Below are positions 33,617-42,266 of a stretch of DNA of 64,000 nucleotides, in pieces. The DNA comes from an uncultured Porphyromonadaceae bacterium (GTDB taxonomy: Bacteria; Bacteroidota; Bacteroidia; Bacteroidales; Muribaculaceae). The stretch lies in contig URMS01000004.1 of the NCBI GenBank assembly GCA_900548975.1, positions 62,001 to 126,000 on the forward strand. Reading direction: 5' to 3'. Made by a program: the position numbers and the translations under genes. Numbering within the stretch: the stretch's first letter is position 1; every line of letters begins with the position of its first letter. Below the pieces are notes generated by a model. It searched no databases. It saw only the letters and a program-made list of their open reading frames with translations, and was not told where the DNA came from.

Positions 33617-34317
33617 GTTCTCTGCCACCGATATTCGTAATCCACGTCCGCACCGGCTATGAGGACCGGGCCGCGCACATCGAGGCCATGATGTCGCGCC
33701 TGGGGCTGCCGTTCGAATATATCCTCGACGGCGACAAGGCCGACCTCACGCCCGAAATCCTCGACCGCTGGTTCGCCGGCACGATGAAGTGTGCATCCGG
33801 CGCCACTTCGTGCGCCTACAAGCACCTGCTGGTCTGCCGTGAGATAGTATCGCGCGGACTGCCGGGCGCTCTGGTGCTCGAAGACGACATAGTGCTAACG
33901 CCACGCTACAGCGAAGTGGCCGCCCACACCGTGGCCGAACTGCCGAAGGGCGAACCGGCCATAATATCATACGAAGACACGCGTCTGCGCTTCGTGCCCC
34001 GCAGCAAACGCCGTAAAGGCCGCTATCTCTACCCCGGCGACCGCGACCGCTTCACCGGCGCCCTCTACGTCAGTGCCGAAGCCGCCGCGCTGATACTCGC
34101 CGAAGCCGCCGCACACAAAATGGACTGTCCCATCGACATCTACCACCGCCGCCTGCTCGACTCCGGAAAACTCAAGTACTACTGGAGCCATCCGTGCACG
34201 GCATCGCAGGGTAGCTTCAACGGACTTTTCGCAACATCCATCGATGCCAACCGCGGAAAAGTACTGGCATGGAAAGCCAAGCGACTTTATCGCAGGCTGC
34301 TATACTTTTTCCGATGA
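33613..34317 (+). CDS. Family 25 glycosyltransferase
   Basis: Cytoplasmic transferase of 234 residues, typical of LPS or capsule outer-core enzymes. IFVIHVRTGYEDRAAHIE at the N-terminus, SCAYKHLLVCREIV and the acidic metal-binding LVLEDDIVL are GT25 hallmarks. The C-terminus is basic with aromatic residues (RRLLYFFR) and could contact the membrane. It starts at ATGA overlapping the phosphatase stop, so it is translated from that transcript. The acceptor is unknown. Confidence 0.85.
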   Translation: MSSLPPIFVIHVRTGYEDRAAHIEAMMSRLGLPFEYILDGDKADLTPEILDRWFAGTMKCASGATSCAYKHLLVCREIVSRGLPGALVLEDDIVLTPRYSEVAAHTVAELPKGEPAIISYEDTRLRFVPRSKRRKGRYLYPGDRDRFTGALYVSAEAAALILAEAAAHKMDCPIDIYHRRLLDSGKLKYYWSHPCTASQGSFNGLFATSIDANRGKVLAWKAKRLYRRLLYFFR

Positions 34318-34325
34318 TTTTTTCG

Positions 34326-34333
34326 TAATTTTG
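34326..34333 (+). promoter_or_regulatory. -7 box for the S9 peptidase
   Basis: TAATTTTG, 27 bases before the ATG at 34360. Confidence 0.5.
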
Positions 34334-34359
34334 CCATCAGTACAACAAAACACAATCTT

Positions 34360-36423
34360 ATGCATAAATTAGCAATGACAGCGAGCGCACTGCTTCTGGC
34401 GGCCACAGCCGCCTCGGCCGGTAACCGCTTCACCATCGACGTCCTCGAACAGCTCGGCCGCGTTAGCGCCCCTTGCGTAGCCCCCGACGGCAAGACGGTG
34501 CTGTTCGGCGTTTCATATGAAAATCTTGCCGAAAACAATTCCAACAACGACCTCTACACCGTCCGCATAGGCAGCGAAGAGACTCCCGTAAAAATCACCG
34601 ATACCCCCAAGAGCGAAAGCTCGGCCGTATGGATAGCCGGCGGCTCGAAAATCGCCTTCCTCTACCCCGACGCCGACGGCAACGCCCAGATGTGGACCAT
34701 GAATGCCGACGGCACCGACCGCGTGCAGGCTTCGGAGCATCCCGGCGGCATATCTGGCTTCCTGCTGTCGCCCGACGAGAAAAACATTGTCGTTATCGGC
34801 AACGTGAAGTACGCCCGCAATGCCGGCGACCTCTACCCCGATCTGCCCAAGGCCACCGGCCGTGTGATCGACGACCTTATGTACAAGCACTGGGACGAAT
34901 GGGTGACCGAGATACCCCATCCTTTCGTCGGTAAATTCGACGGTGCGAAAGTATCGGATCTCAAGGACATCATGGCCGACGAGCCCTTCGAAGCTCCCAT
35001 GAAGCCCTTCGGCGGTGTCGAGTCGTTCGCATGGCACCCCAACAACGAGATGCTCGTGTATGTATCGCGCAAAAAGACCGGTCTGGAATATGCCGTATCC
35101 ACCAATTCCGACCTCTACATGTACCATCTTCCCACCGGCCAGACCCGCAACCTAACCGAAGGCATGATGGGCTACGACACCATGCCGGCATTCTCGCCCG
35201 ACGGCCACTACCTCGCATGGCTCAGCATGGAGCACGACGGCTACGAAAGCGACCGCAACCGTCTCTTTGTGCTCGACTGCTATACCTCCGACAAATATGA
35301 GCTTCCCGGCAACTGGGATTACTCCATAGACGAATTTGCATGGGCTCCCGACAGCAAGTCGATAGCCTTCATCGCCCCCAAGGACGGCGTGATTCCCGTG
35401 TTCCAGGTCGAAGCCAAGAAAGGTGCCACACCCGTACAGCTTGTCGACGTTCAGGCCGATTTCACCTCGCTGCAGGTGACCAAGGAGCACATCGTGACAA
35501 TGATGCACTCCATGCTCCGCCCCAACGAGATCATGACTATCGCCCGCAACCCCAAAGGCCGCCGCTCGGCCCTGTGGGAGCTCACCGACATCAACGGAGA
35601 GATCTTTGCAGGCCTCGACATGCCTTATGTCGAAAAACGCATGGTGCCCACTACCGACGGCAAGGAAATGACCACCTGGGTGGTATATCCTCCCAAATTC
35701 GACCGCAATAAGAAATATCCCGCACTGCTCTACTGCCAGGGCGGCCCCCAGCAGCCTGTGAGCCAGTTCTGGAGCTACCGCTGGAACCTCGCCCTGATGG
35801 CATCGGAAGGTTACGTGGTAATAGCACCCAACCGCCGCGGTCTCCCCGGCTTCGGTTCGGAGTGGAACGCACAGATTTCCAAGGACTATCCCGGCCAGAA
35901 TATGAAGGACTATCTCGCCGCCGTCGACGACATGAAGCGCGAAAGCTACATCGACCCCGCCCGCATAGGCGCCACCGGTGCAAGCTACGGCGGTTTCTCG
36001 GTCTATTATCTCGCCGGCAACCACGAAGGCCGTTTTGCCGCCCTTCTGGCTCATGCGGGCATCTTCAATATGGAGGCCCAGTACCTCGAGACCGAAGAAA
36101 TGTGGTTCGCCAACTGGGACATGGGCGGTGCATTCTGGGAAAAGGACAACGCCGCAGCCCAGCGCACCTTCGCCAACTCGCCCCACCGCTTCGTAGACCG
36201 CTGGGACACCCCGATCATGATATCGCACGGCGAATACGACTACCGCATCCTCGCCTCGCAGGGCATGGCGGCCTTCAATGCGGCCAAGCTCCGCGGCATT
36301 CCCGCCGAGATGGTGGTATTCCCCGACGAAAACCACTGGATTCTCAAGCCTCAGAACGCCGTGCTGTGGCAGCGCCTGTTCTTCCGCTGGTTCGACAAAT
36401 GGCTCAAACCGGAGAAAAACTGA
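34360..36423 (+). CDS. S9 family peptidase, DPP5-like
   Basis: Periplasmic exopeptidase of 687 residues. The signal peptide MHKLAMTASALLLAATAASA is followed by a beta-propeller (about 25-400, with repeated SPDE/SPDG/APDS steps) and an alpha/beta-hydrolase domain. The triad is Ser in GASYGGFS (near 543), Asp in HGEYDYRI (near 627) and His in DENHWI (near 658). Length and layout match dipeptidyl-peptidase 5 of Porphyromonas, which removes dipeptides for amino-acid nutrition. It is transcribed from its own -7 box. Confidence 0.92.
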   Translation: MHKLAMTASALLLAATAASAGNRFTIDVLEQLGRVSAPCVAPDGKTVLFGVSYENLAENNSNNDLYTVRIGSEETPVKITDTPKSESSAVWIAGGSKIAFLYPDADGNAQMWTMNADGTDRVQASEHPGGISGFLLSPDEKNIVVIGNVKYARNAGDLYPDLPKATGRVIDDLMYKHWDEWVTEIPHPFVGKFDGAKVSDLKDIMADEPFEAPMKPFGGVESFAWHPNNEMLVYVSRKKTGLEYAVSTNSDLYMYHLPTGQTRNLTEGMMGYDTMPAFSPDGHYLAWLSMEHDGYESDRNRLFVLDCYTSDKYELPGNWDYSIDEFAWAPDSKSIAFIAPKDGVIPVFQVEAKKGATPVQLVDVQADFTSLQVTKEHIVTMMHSMLRPNEIMTIARNPKGRRSALWELTDINGEIFAGLDMPYVEKRMVPTTDGKEMTTWVVYPPKFDRNKKYPALLYCQGGPQQPVSQFWSYRWNLALMASEGYVVIAPNRRGLPGFGSEWNAQISKDYPGQNMKDYLAAVDDMKRESYIDPARIGATGASYGGFSVYYLAGNHEGRFAALLAHAGIFNMEAQYLETEEMWFANWDMGGAFWEKDNAAAQRTFANSPHRFVDRWDTPIMISHGEYDYRILASQGMAAFNAAKLRGIPAEMVVFPDENHWILKPQNAVLWQRLFFRWFDKWLKPEKN

Positions 36424-36528
36424 ATTCGCCGGGTCGATAGAGTAAAAAGTTTATAAAGTTAAGATATTAGTGCATTTCTATTAACCCATTACTTATTACT
36501 TTATTAACCCCCTATCCCACGGTAAAAA

Positions 36529-37062
36529 ATGTCCAAGGCACAGCTTAAGAAAGAACTCACACACCTCGACCGGGATCAACTGGTCGAGGTGATTCTTAAT
36601 GCCTACTCATCGTCGAAAGAATCGAAAGAATATTTCGAATTCTTTCTCAACCCCGACCTCGAGGCGCTGATGCAGAAAAAAGTCGACATCATCGCCAAAG
36701 AACTCAACCGGGCAAAATACGGCTACTCCAAAGCGCGCATCAGCTTCATACGCAAAGCCATCAGCGACTTCGCGGCCTTCGGCGTGGGCGACGAGCATGT
36801 CTACACGCTCACGCACTGCGCCCTGCGGATGCTGGTGGGGATGGAAAGATACTACCATTTCTCCGAAACCCTCACCAAAGGCACTCTTCGCCTCACCGGC
36901 GACTTCATAGCCCTGGCCGACAGGCTCGAATGCATCGACGACGCCCTCGGAAAACTCAAGCGCATGGGCGAAGAAGACCTCGGCCGCGCCAACTTCCGCG
37001 CCAAAGTAGACACTGCCGCCCGGGATGCAGTAAAAGAATTATCAACAAAAAAACACCGATAA
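36529..37062 (+). CDS. DUF6155 family protein
   Basis: Cytoplasmic protein of 177 residues with no signal peptide or membrane segment. The N-terminus (MSKAQLKKELTHLDRDQLVE) and KEYFEFFLNPD match the DUF6155 family of Bacteroidetes, which appears all-alpha and has no known function. The next gene begins three bases after the stop, so they are co-transcribed. The region 36424-36528 upstream is AT-rich with no clear -7 box. Confidence 0.75.
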   Translation: MSKAQLKKELTHLDRDQLVEVILNAYSSSKESKEYFEFFLNPDLEALMQKKVDIIAKELNRAKYGYSKARISFIRKAISDFAAFGVGDEHVYTLTHCALRMLVGMERYYHFSETLTKGTLRLTGDFIALADRLECIDDALGKLKRMGEEDLGRANFRAKVDTAARDAVKELSTKKHR

Positions 37063-37064
37063 CT

Positions 37065-37799
37065 ATGAAAATCAAAGCATTGCTCGCCATGGCCGCCATC
37101 CTCGCCGCAGGAACGGCTTCCGCCCAGTATGTTTCCACAAAACAGGGCGCCGCTCTCGACTACCGCTCCACAATGAAGGAAGTCGAAAAGGCCATACTCA
37201 GCACCGACTCCATAGTCGGCGTAAGCACAGCCGACGGCAAGACCACCGTCCGCATCAAATCGTGCCTTCACAACGACAATCCCCTGCAGGACGACATAGT
37301 GATGTTCAATTCCGCAACATTCACCACTCCCGAAGAGCCCACCACAATCGTGCAGATGGACGGCGAGGAGTTCAAGGCCTTCATCCTCAACACTGTAAAG
37401 ATGGCTATGGAAGAGGCCGGCCAGTTCAATCCGCAGCAGTTCGACGAATATGCCAACAGCCTCAAGGCCAAGGGCGAACTCTCGCTCGTGCTCAACCCCA
37501 AGGCTGCTGCCGGCGAAAAGATTCCCAACTCGCGTCTGCGCGTCGACATGGGCATGCAGGCCGCCACGATGTTCATATCGAACGCCGTTGTCGAAGGCTT
37601 TGAAGACATCACCGTAGAAGGCGGCACTTTCGCCAACTGCATCAAGGTGAAGTATGAGAAGCGCGAAAACACCCCTTCCGGCAGCGAGAAAAGCTACGTC
37701 ACCGCCTGGTATGCCCCCGAGGTAGGTCTGGTCAAAGAAGTCAGCGCCGACAAGAAAGGCAACGTCCAGAGCGAGCAGGAGCTCATCAAGATAAATTAG
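37065..37799 (+). CDS. Secreted protein of unknown function (DUF3108/TapB-like)
   Basis: 244 residues with a signal peptide (MKIKALLAMAAILAAGTASA). The mature part begins YVSTKQGAALDYRST and contains the strand pattern VEGGTFANCIKVKYE and TAWYAPEVGLVKEVS. This is the layout of DUF3108/TapB-type proteins, where a secreted beta-sandwich converts from an initial 'text tied to format' strand to a final GLVK strand; the match is by pattern only. Ligand or role unknown. The stop codon is the first of four TAGs in a 9-bp tandem repeat, and a terminator follows. Confidence 0.65.
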   Translation: MKIKALLAMAAILAAGTASAQYVSTKQGAALDYRSTMKEVEKAILSTDSIVGVSTADGKTTVRIKSCLHNDNPLQDDIVMFNSATFTTPEEPTTIVQMDGEEFKAFILNTVKMAMEEAGQFNPQQFDEYANSLKAKGELSLVLNPKAAAGEKIPNSRLRVDMGMQAATMFISNAVVEGFEDITVEGGTFANCIKVKYEKRENTPSGSEKSYVTAWYAPEVGLVKEVSADKKGNVQSEQELIKIN

Positions 37800-37829
37800 C
37801 TATTTTAGCTAACTTAGCTATAATAGCTC
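37796..37829 (+). repeat. Four-copy 9-bp tandem repeat over the stop codon
   Basis: TTAGCTA starts at 37796, 37805 and 37814, with a degenerate ATAGCTC at 37823. The period of nine keeps TAG in the same frame four times (37797, 37806, 37815, 37824), so the gene has four in-frame stops in a row. Confidence 0.7.
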
Positions 37830-37833
37830 ACCG

Positions 37834-37864
37834 AACCCGGGATAAAACCCGGGCTTTCTTTTTT
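37834..37864 (+). terminator. Rho-independent terminator
   Basis: CCCGGG pairs with CCCGGG around ATAAAA and is followed by CTTTCTTTTTT. The tail touches the stop codon of the convergent sensor gene. Confidence 0.8.
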
Positions 37865-40800
37865 ATCCCTGGAAATTCCTGACGTAATCCGACGGATTGA
37901 CACCGAATTCTTCCTTGAAACACTGGCGGAAATAGGGCGTGGAATTGATGCCGACCTTGAACGACACCTCCGAAATCGTGAACTTGCCCTGGGCCAGTAG
38001 TCGCTCGGCCACCTGCATGCGCACCTTGCGTATATACTCGTTGGGCGACAGGCCGGTAAGAGCCTTCACCTTGCGGTAGAGAGTGGCGCGCGACATACAC
38101 ATCGTGTCCGACAGGAATGCCACATCGACGTTTTCCGACGATATATGCTCGCTCACGGCATTGTGGAGACGGTCGAGGAAGTCGCGGTCGAGAGCGCTCA
38201 TTTCGGACGCCGGCCTTTCCTCTGCGGGCGCGGCCTCCGCCTTTTCATCATTGTTCTCGGGCGGCTGGGGCGCCGACAGCTTCATGACCGGCGCCGCCGT
38301 ATTGGCCATAAGCTCGCGCGAACGCAGTATATTGTTCACACGGCTGATAAGCAGCTGGGTGCTGAAGGGCTTGGTAAGATAGGAGTCGGCCCCGGCAGTG
38401 TAGCCGTCCTCGCGGTCGAGATCGCTGTCCTTGGCCGTAAGCACTATCACCGGAATATGACTGGTGACGATATCGGCTTTGAGCTGCCGTGTCATTTCCA
38501 GACCGTCCATCACCGGCATCATTATATCGGTGAGTACGATATCGGGCATGACCGCACGCGCCATTTCGAGGCCTTCCTGACCGTTGGTGGCCGTCTTGAC
38601 ATCGAAGAGATCGGTAAACGATTCGCTGATGTATTCGCGCAGATCCTCATTGTCCTCCACCACTAATACCACCGGCATCCTGCGGTCGTCGCCGCGAGCC
38701 ACGGCAGTATCGCCGGCAGGTTCGAGCTGCGGTAGTGCCGATGCCTGCGTATCGTCGGGGTGTATGGCCTCGGGATAGCTCTCGTCGGCCCACAGACGCA
38801 GAGTGAACACTGTGCCCTCGTTGAGCTTCGAGTCGACCTTTATCGAACCATGGTGCAGTTCCACCAGATTTTTCACCAGAGCCAGGCCTATGCCCGTGCC
38901 CGAAGCCTGATGGCTGCCCTTCTCCTGATAATAACGGTCGAAAATATGCGGCAATGCATCGGCCGATATGCCGTACCCTGTATCACCCACGCTTATTTCC
39001 ACATATTCGCGTCCTTCGTCGGCACCCTTGCGGCACAGAATGTCGATAGTGCCCTTGGGAGTATACTTGAGGGCGTTCGATATGAGATTGTCGAGTATCA
39101 TGCCCACGGCCTCCTTGTCGTAGGGCATGACTATGCTTTCGGGGTCGGCCGATATGTTGATCTTAATCTTGGAACCGCTGATAAGCTCCTTGTACTTGAG
39201 AGCCGTCTCGTAGACTGTAGACACGATATTGCCCGACATTATGCACAGGCGCTTGTTGGCTGTCTCGCTCTTGCGGAAATCGAGAATCTGATTCACCAGC
39301 GACAGCAGTTTGCGGGCGTTGCGGTTTACGACCCCGATGCGGCGCCGCTCGGTCTCCGACAGGCCGTCGCCACGGAGGCTGTCCTCGAGCGGGCCCACGA
39401 TGAGTGTCAGCGGCGTACGCAGCTCGTGGGTCACGTTGGTATAGAAGCGCAGACGCTCGTCGGCAAGATCCTTGTCCTGCAGACGCTGCTTTTTCTCAAG
39501 CTGATAGAGCGATTCGGCCTTGAGACGCCTGCGGTAGAAATGCAACAAGGTCCATATCACGGCCACTACCAGCAGGAAATACAGCAGTTTGGCCCACCAT
39601 GTGAGCGGCAGAGGAGGCTCTACGGTGATGCGTACCGATGTTATTTCGGAACTCCACTCCTGATTGCGCATGCGCGTATTCACCTCGAAAGTATAGGAGC
39701 CATGAGGCAGATTGCGGTATACCACCGTATTCGACCCCGTAGAGAACCAGTCGTCGTCGAAGCCCTTGAGGCGAAAACGGTATTCCACGCGCTGCGCCAG
39801 ACTGTGGTCGGCGATATTCGCCGTTATCGATATCGTGTTCTGGTCGGCGTCGAGCACTATGCGCTCGCCCGCCGGCATCTGGCCGAAAGTGGCGAAATCC
39901 GTAACTTTGCCGCCCGAGAATACCTCGAACTGGGTGATGTTGGCGGCCGGTGCGTCGCGCACGGCAAGCACATCGCGCGGACAGAAGCGGCACAGACCGT
40001 TGAGAGCGCCGAAATATATGCGTCCGAGGCTGTCGAGAGCCACGCTCGAGCTCATGAAAGAACCCAGGGGAGCATTGTCCAGGTGGTTGTAGCTCGATAT
40101 CTTGCCGTCGGCGAGTATCGATATGCCCTTGTTGGTGCTCACCCATATGTTTCCGTCGCGATCCTGGGTGACTGCACTGACAAAGCTGCTTGCCAGACCG
40201 TCGGTGTGGCGATAGGTGGTATATATGGAGTCGGAGGGATTGTCGAAATGCACCAGCCCCTCGCCGGTGGCCACCCACAGGGCGCCGTCGCGGTCGACCA
40301 GCAGATCATTGATGGTGTTGGACGGAAATCCCGAGCCTACGTTGTACATGCGTATCATCGTCATATCTGGGTCGAACATCAGCAGGCCGCTGCCGAAGGT
40401 GCCCACCCAGCGGTGCCTGTCGCGGTCGAGCACTATGTCGCGCGCCATATCCACATTGTGATAGCGGCACAGGCGGTGCGATGCCCTGTCGAGCTCATAT
40501 ATGCCCGACGCTCCGGCCACGAATATGTGGCCGTCGAACTCGTTGATGGCCCGCACATCCTCGTTGACCACGCTGTCGAGAGGAACCGTCGAGAAGCGGC
40601 CCGTAGCGCTGTCGCAGAAGAACAGGCCGCCGTTGAAGGCTCCGAACCACAGATTGGCGGCGCTGTCGCACAGAGCAGCCTGTATGTGGTTGCCACGCTC
40701 TGATCCGGCCAGATTGCGGTGCACGGCCACGCGTCGGTCGCCATCGAACACATTGATACCGCCGCCGTCGGTACCGGCCCACACGCGGCCTTCGCTGTCG

Positions 40801-41963
40801 ACGGCAACACTGCTCACTGTCCGGTTGGTGAGCGTCGACACCGGCTGTTGCACCGCATCAGGGCCGCTGTCGGCATCGATGAGCGAGAACAGCGGCTGTT
40901 GCGAACCTACGAACACCAGGCCGGAACCCCAGTGACCGAGCCATACGTTGCCGTAGCTGTCGGTCTGCATGGTGTGAAAAGTTGCCGTGCGGTATGGCTG
41001 TATGCCGCGCGAATATTCAAGCTCCGGGGGGCGCGACACGGCTGCAGGTGTAAATCCCTGCTCCAGATCGAGCTGAAAGACGCCACTGAATTCCGTAGCC
41101 ACCCAGTACTTTGAATCGCCCATAGACTTGATGTCGTAAATCATGGCATGCGAAAGCGGTCCCGAGGACATGTGAACAAACTTTTTCGTCTCCGGGTCGA
41201 ACTCGGCTATGCCGCAGTCTGTGCCCACCAGCACTTTACCCGAGGAGCGTGGCACGATACTGTACACCATATTACCAGGCACCGAGTCGGGACGCGCCGT
41301 GCCGGCGCTGTAGTTGCGTGCGCGACGTTTTTTAAGCGAAAGCTCCATAAAGCCGGTCTTGTGACCTATATATATGTTGTCGCCATCGCCCGAATCGGCT
41401 ACTGTCCATATATTGCACATTGGCATACCGGCCACGTTGGTGTGGTTGAAATGCTCGAAAACGCCCTTTTCAGGATCGAACACATCGACGCCCCACCAGA
41501 ATGTGGCCACCAGCAGTTTGCCGGTGGACAAGGCCACTATGCGCGTCACATCGTCGGTTACGAGCGACGACGGATCGTCGGGATTATGGCGTATGCGGCG
41601 TATGGAGCCGTCGCTGTAGTCGAAGGCATTTATACCGGCACGCTGAGTGCCTATCCACATCACCGAGTCTACCGGATCATCCAGAAGAGTGTTCAGTTCG
41701 TTGCCGCTGAGACCGACCTCCGGACTGGTCTCGCTTTTATAAATAGGTATGAAGCGTCCGCCGTCGAATATATTGAGGCCATCCTCGGTGGCCACCCACA
41801 TTATTCCACGCTTGTCCTGGGCTATGCTCACCACATAGCTGTTGGACAGGCCGTGCTCGAGCCCGAGCGAAGTGACAGTGGCCGGCGATGGAAGAGCCGC
41901 CGCGGTTACCGCCGACATCAGCGCGCAGAGGGCGAATGCTGTAATTGCAGTTACGTTTTTCAT
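37863..41963 (-). CDS. Hybrid two-component system sensor/regulator of the PUL
   Basis: One-protein sensor and transcription factor, 1366 residues. A signal peptide (MKNVTAITAFALCALM) is followed by a periplasmic two-propeller sensor of Reg_prop repeats (many W-V-A/G-T steps, e.g. MWVATEDGLNIFDGG, LWVATGEGLVHFDN) to about 690. Then come a Y_Y_Y domain, a membrane helix near 790, HisKA (THELRTPLTLIVGP, His near 846), HATPase (DNLISNALKYTP, GTGIGLALVKNL), a receiver (VLTDIMMPVMDG, Asp near 1145) and an AraC-type HTH at the end (TGLSPNEYIRKVRMQ). ATG 41963 is preferred over an upstream start because it gives the signal peptide. It should bind a PUL oligosaccharide and activate the divergent operon. 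Confidence 0.95.
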   Translation of the reverse strand: MKNVTAITAFALCALMSAVTAAALPSPATVTSLGLEHGLSNSYVVSIAQDKRGIMWVATEDGLNIFDGGRFIPIYKSETSPEVGLSGNELNTLLDDPVDSVMWIGTQRAGINAFDYSDGSIRRIRHNPDDPSSLVTDDVTRIVALSTGKLLVATFWWGVDVFDPEKGVFEHFNHTNVAGMPMCNIWTVADSGDGDNIYIGHKTGFMELSLKKRRARNYSAGTARPDSVPGNMVYSIVPRSSGKVLVGTDCGIAEFDPETKKFVHMSSGPLSHAMIYDIKSMGDSKYWVATEFSGVFQLDLEQGFTPAAVSRPPELEYSRGIQPYRTATFHTMQTDSYGNVWLGHWGSGLVFVGSQQPLFSLIDADSGPDAVQQPVSTLTNRTVSSVAVDSEGRVWAGTDGGGINVFDGDRRVAVHRNLAGSERGNHIQAALCDSAANLWFGAFNGGLFFCDSATGRFSTVPLDSVVNEDVRAINEFDGHIFVAGASGIYELDRASHRLCRYHNVDMARDIVLDRDRHRWVGTFGSGLLMFDPDMTMIRMYNVGSGFPSNTINDLLVDRDGALWVATGEGLVHFDNPSDSIYTTYRHTDGLASSFVSAVTQDRDGNIWVSTNKGISILADGKISSYNHLDNAPLGSFMSSSVALDSLGRIYFGALNGLCRFCPRDVLAVRDAPAANITQFEVFSGGKVTDFATFGQMPAGERIVLDADQNTISITANIADHSLAQRVEYRFRLKGFDDDWFSTGSNTVVYRNLPHGSYTFEVNTRMRNQEWSSEITSVRITVEPPLPLTWWAKLLYFLLVVAVIWTLLHFYRRRLKAESLYQLEKKQRLQDKDLADERLRFYTNVTHELRTPLTLIVGPLEDSLRGDGLSETERRRIGVVNRNARKLLSLVNQILDFRKSETANKRLCIMSGNIVSTVYETALKYKELISGSKIKINISADPESIVMPYDKEAVGMILDNLISNALKYTPKGTIDILCRKGADEGREYVEISVGDTGYGISADALPHIFDRYYQEKGSHQASGTGIGLALVKNLVELHHGSIKVDSKLNEGTVFTLRLWADESYPEAIHPDDTQASALPQLEPAGDTAVARGDDRRMPVVLVVEDNEDLREYISESFTDLFDVKTATNGQEGLEMARAVMPDIVLTDIMMPVMDGLEMTRQLKADIVTSHIPVIVLTAKDSDLDREDGYTAGADSYLTKPFSTQLLISRVNNILRSRELMANTAAPVMKLSAPQPPENNDEKAEAAPAEERPASEMSALDRDFLDRLHNAVSEHISSENVDVAFLSDTMCMSRATLYRKVKALTGLSPNEYIRKVRMQVAERLLAQGKFTISEVSFKVGINSTPYFRQCFKEEFGVNPSDYVRNFQG

Positions 41964-41983
41964 AGTTCTACTGAAACAGTGTT

Positions 41984-41991
41984 CAAATATA
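41984..41991 (-). promoter_or_regulatory. -7 box for the hybrid sensor gene
   Basis: Reads TATATTTG on the minus strand, 21 bases before the ATG at 41963. Confidence 0.5.
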
Positions 41992-42088
41992 GTCGTAAAT
42001 AGTTCAAAATACAACTATCAGCTGTTTTTTGAATCAATTGTGATTTCTTAATGAGCCAAAACAGACCGACCGGTGTATATATTCCGAC

Positions 42089-42096
42089 TAAATTTG
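42089..42096 (+). promoter_or_regulatory. -7 box for the PUL operon
   Basis: TAAATTTG. The first gene starts at 42267, so the predicted leader is about 165 bases, long for this genome. The leader holds a 10-bp palindrome GGTGGCCACC (42194-42203). The binding site of the AraC-type regulator should lie in 41992-42088, but no clear direct repeat was seen there. Confidence 0.5.
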
Positions 42097-42266
42097 CAAC
42101 CGGTAATGTGCTCATGTGGCGCAACCACGATTGAAAGACCATGAAAAGCCACCTCTCTCCATTAAAGCCGACACCGCGCTTCATTCTGCGGCAGGTGGCC
42201 ACCAAATGAACGTGATCTTAGACCGATCAAACCTGGATTATTAACCATAACCTTAAATAATAATTT

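Noticed and set aside
38760..40703. 647-residue plus-strand frame inside the hybrid sensor
   Set aside because: Antisense shadow; the minus-strand frame has complete sensor, kinase, receiver and AraC motifs.
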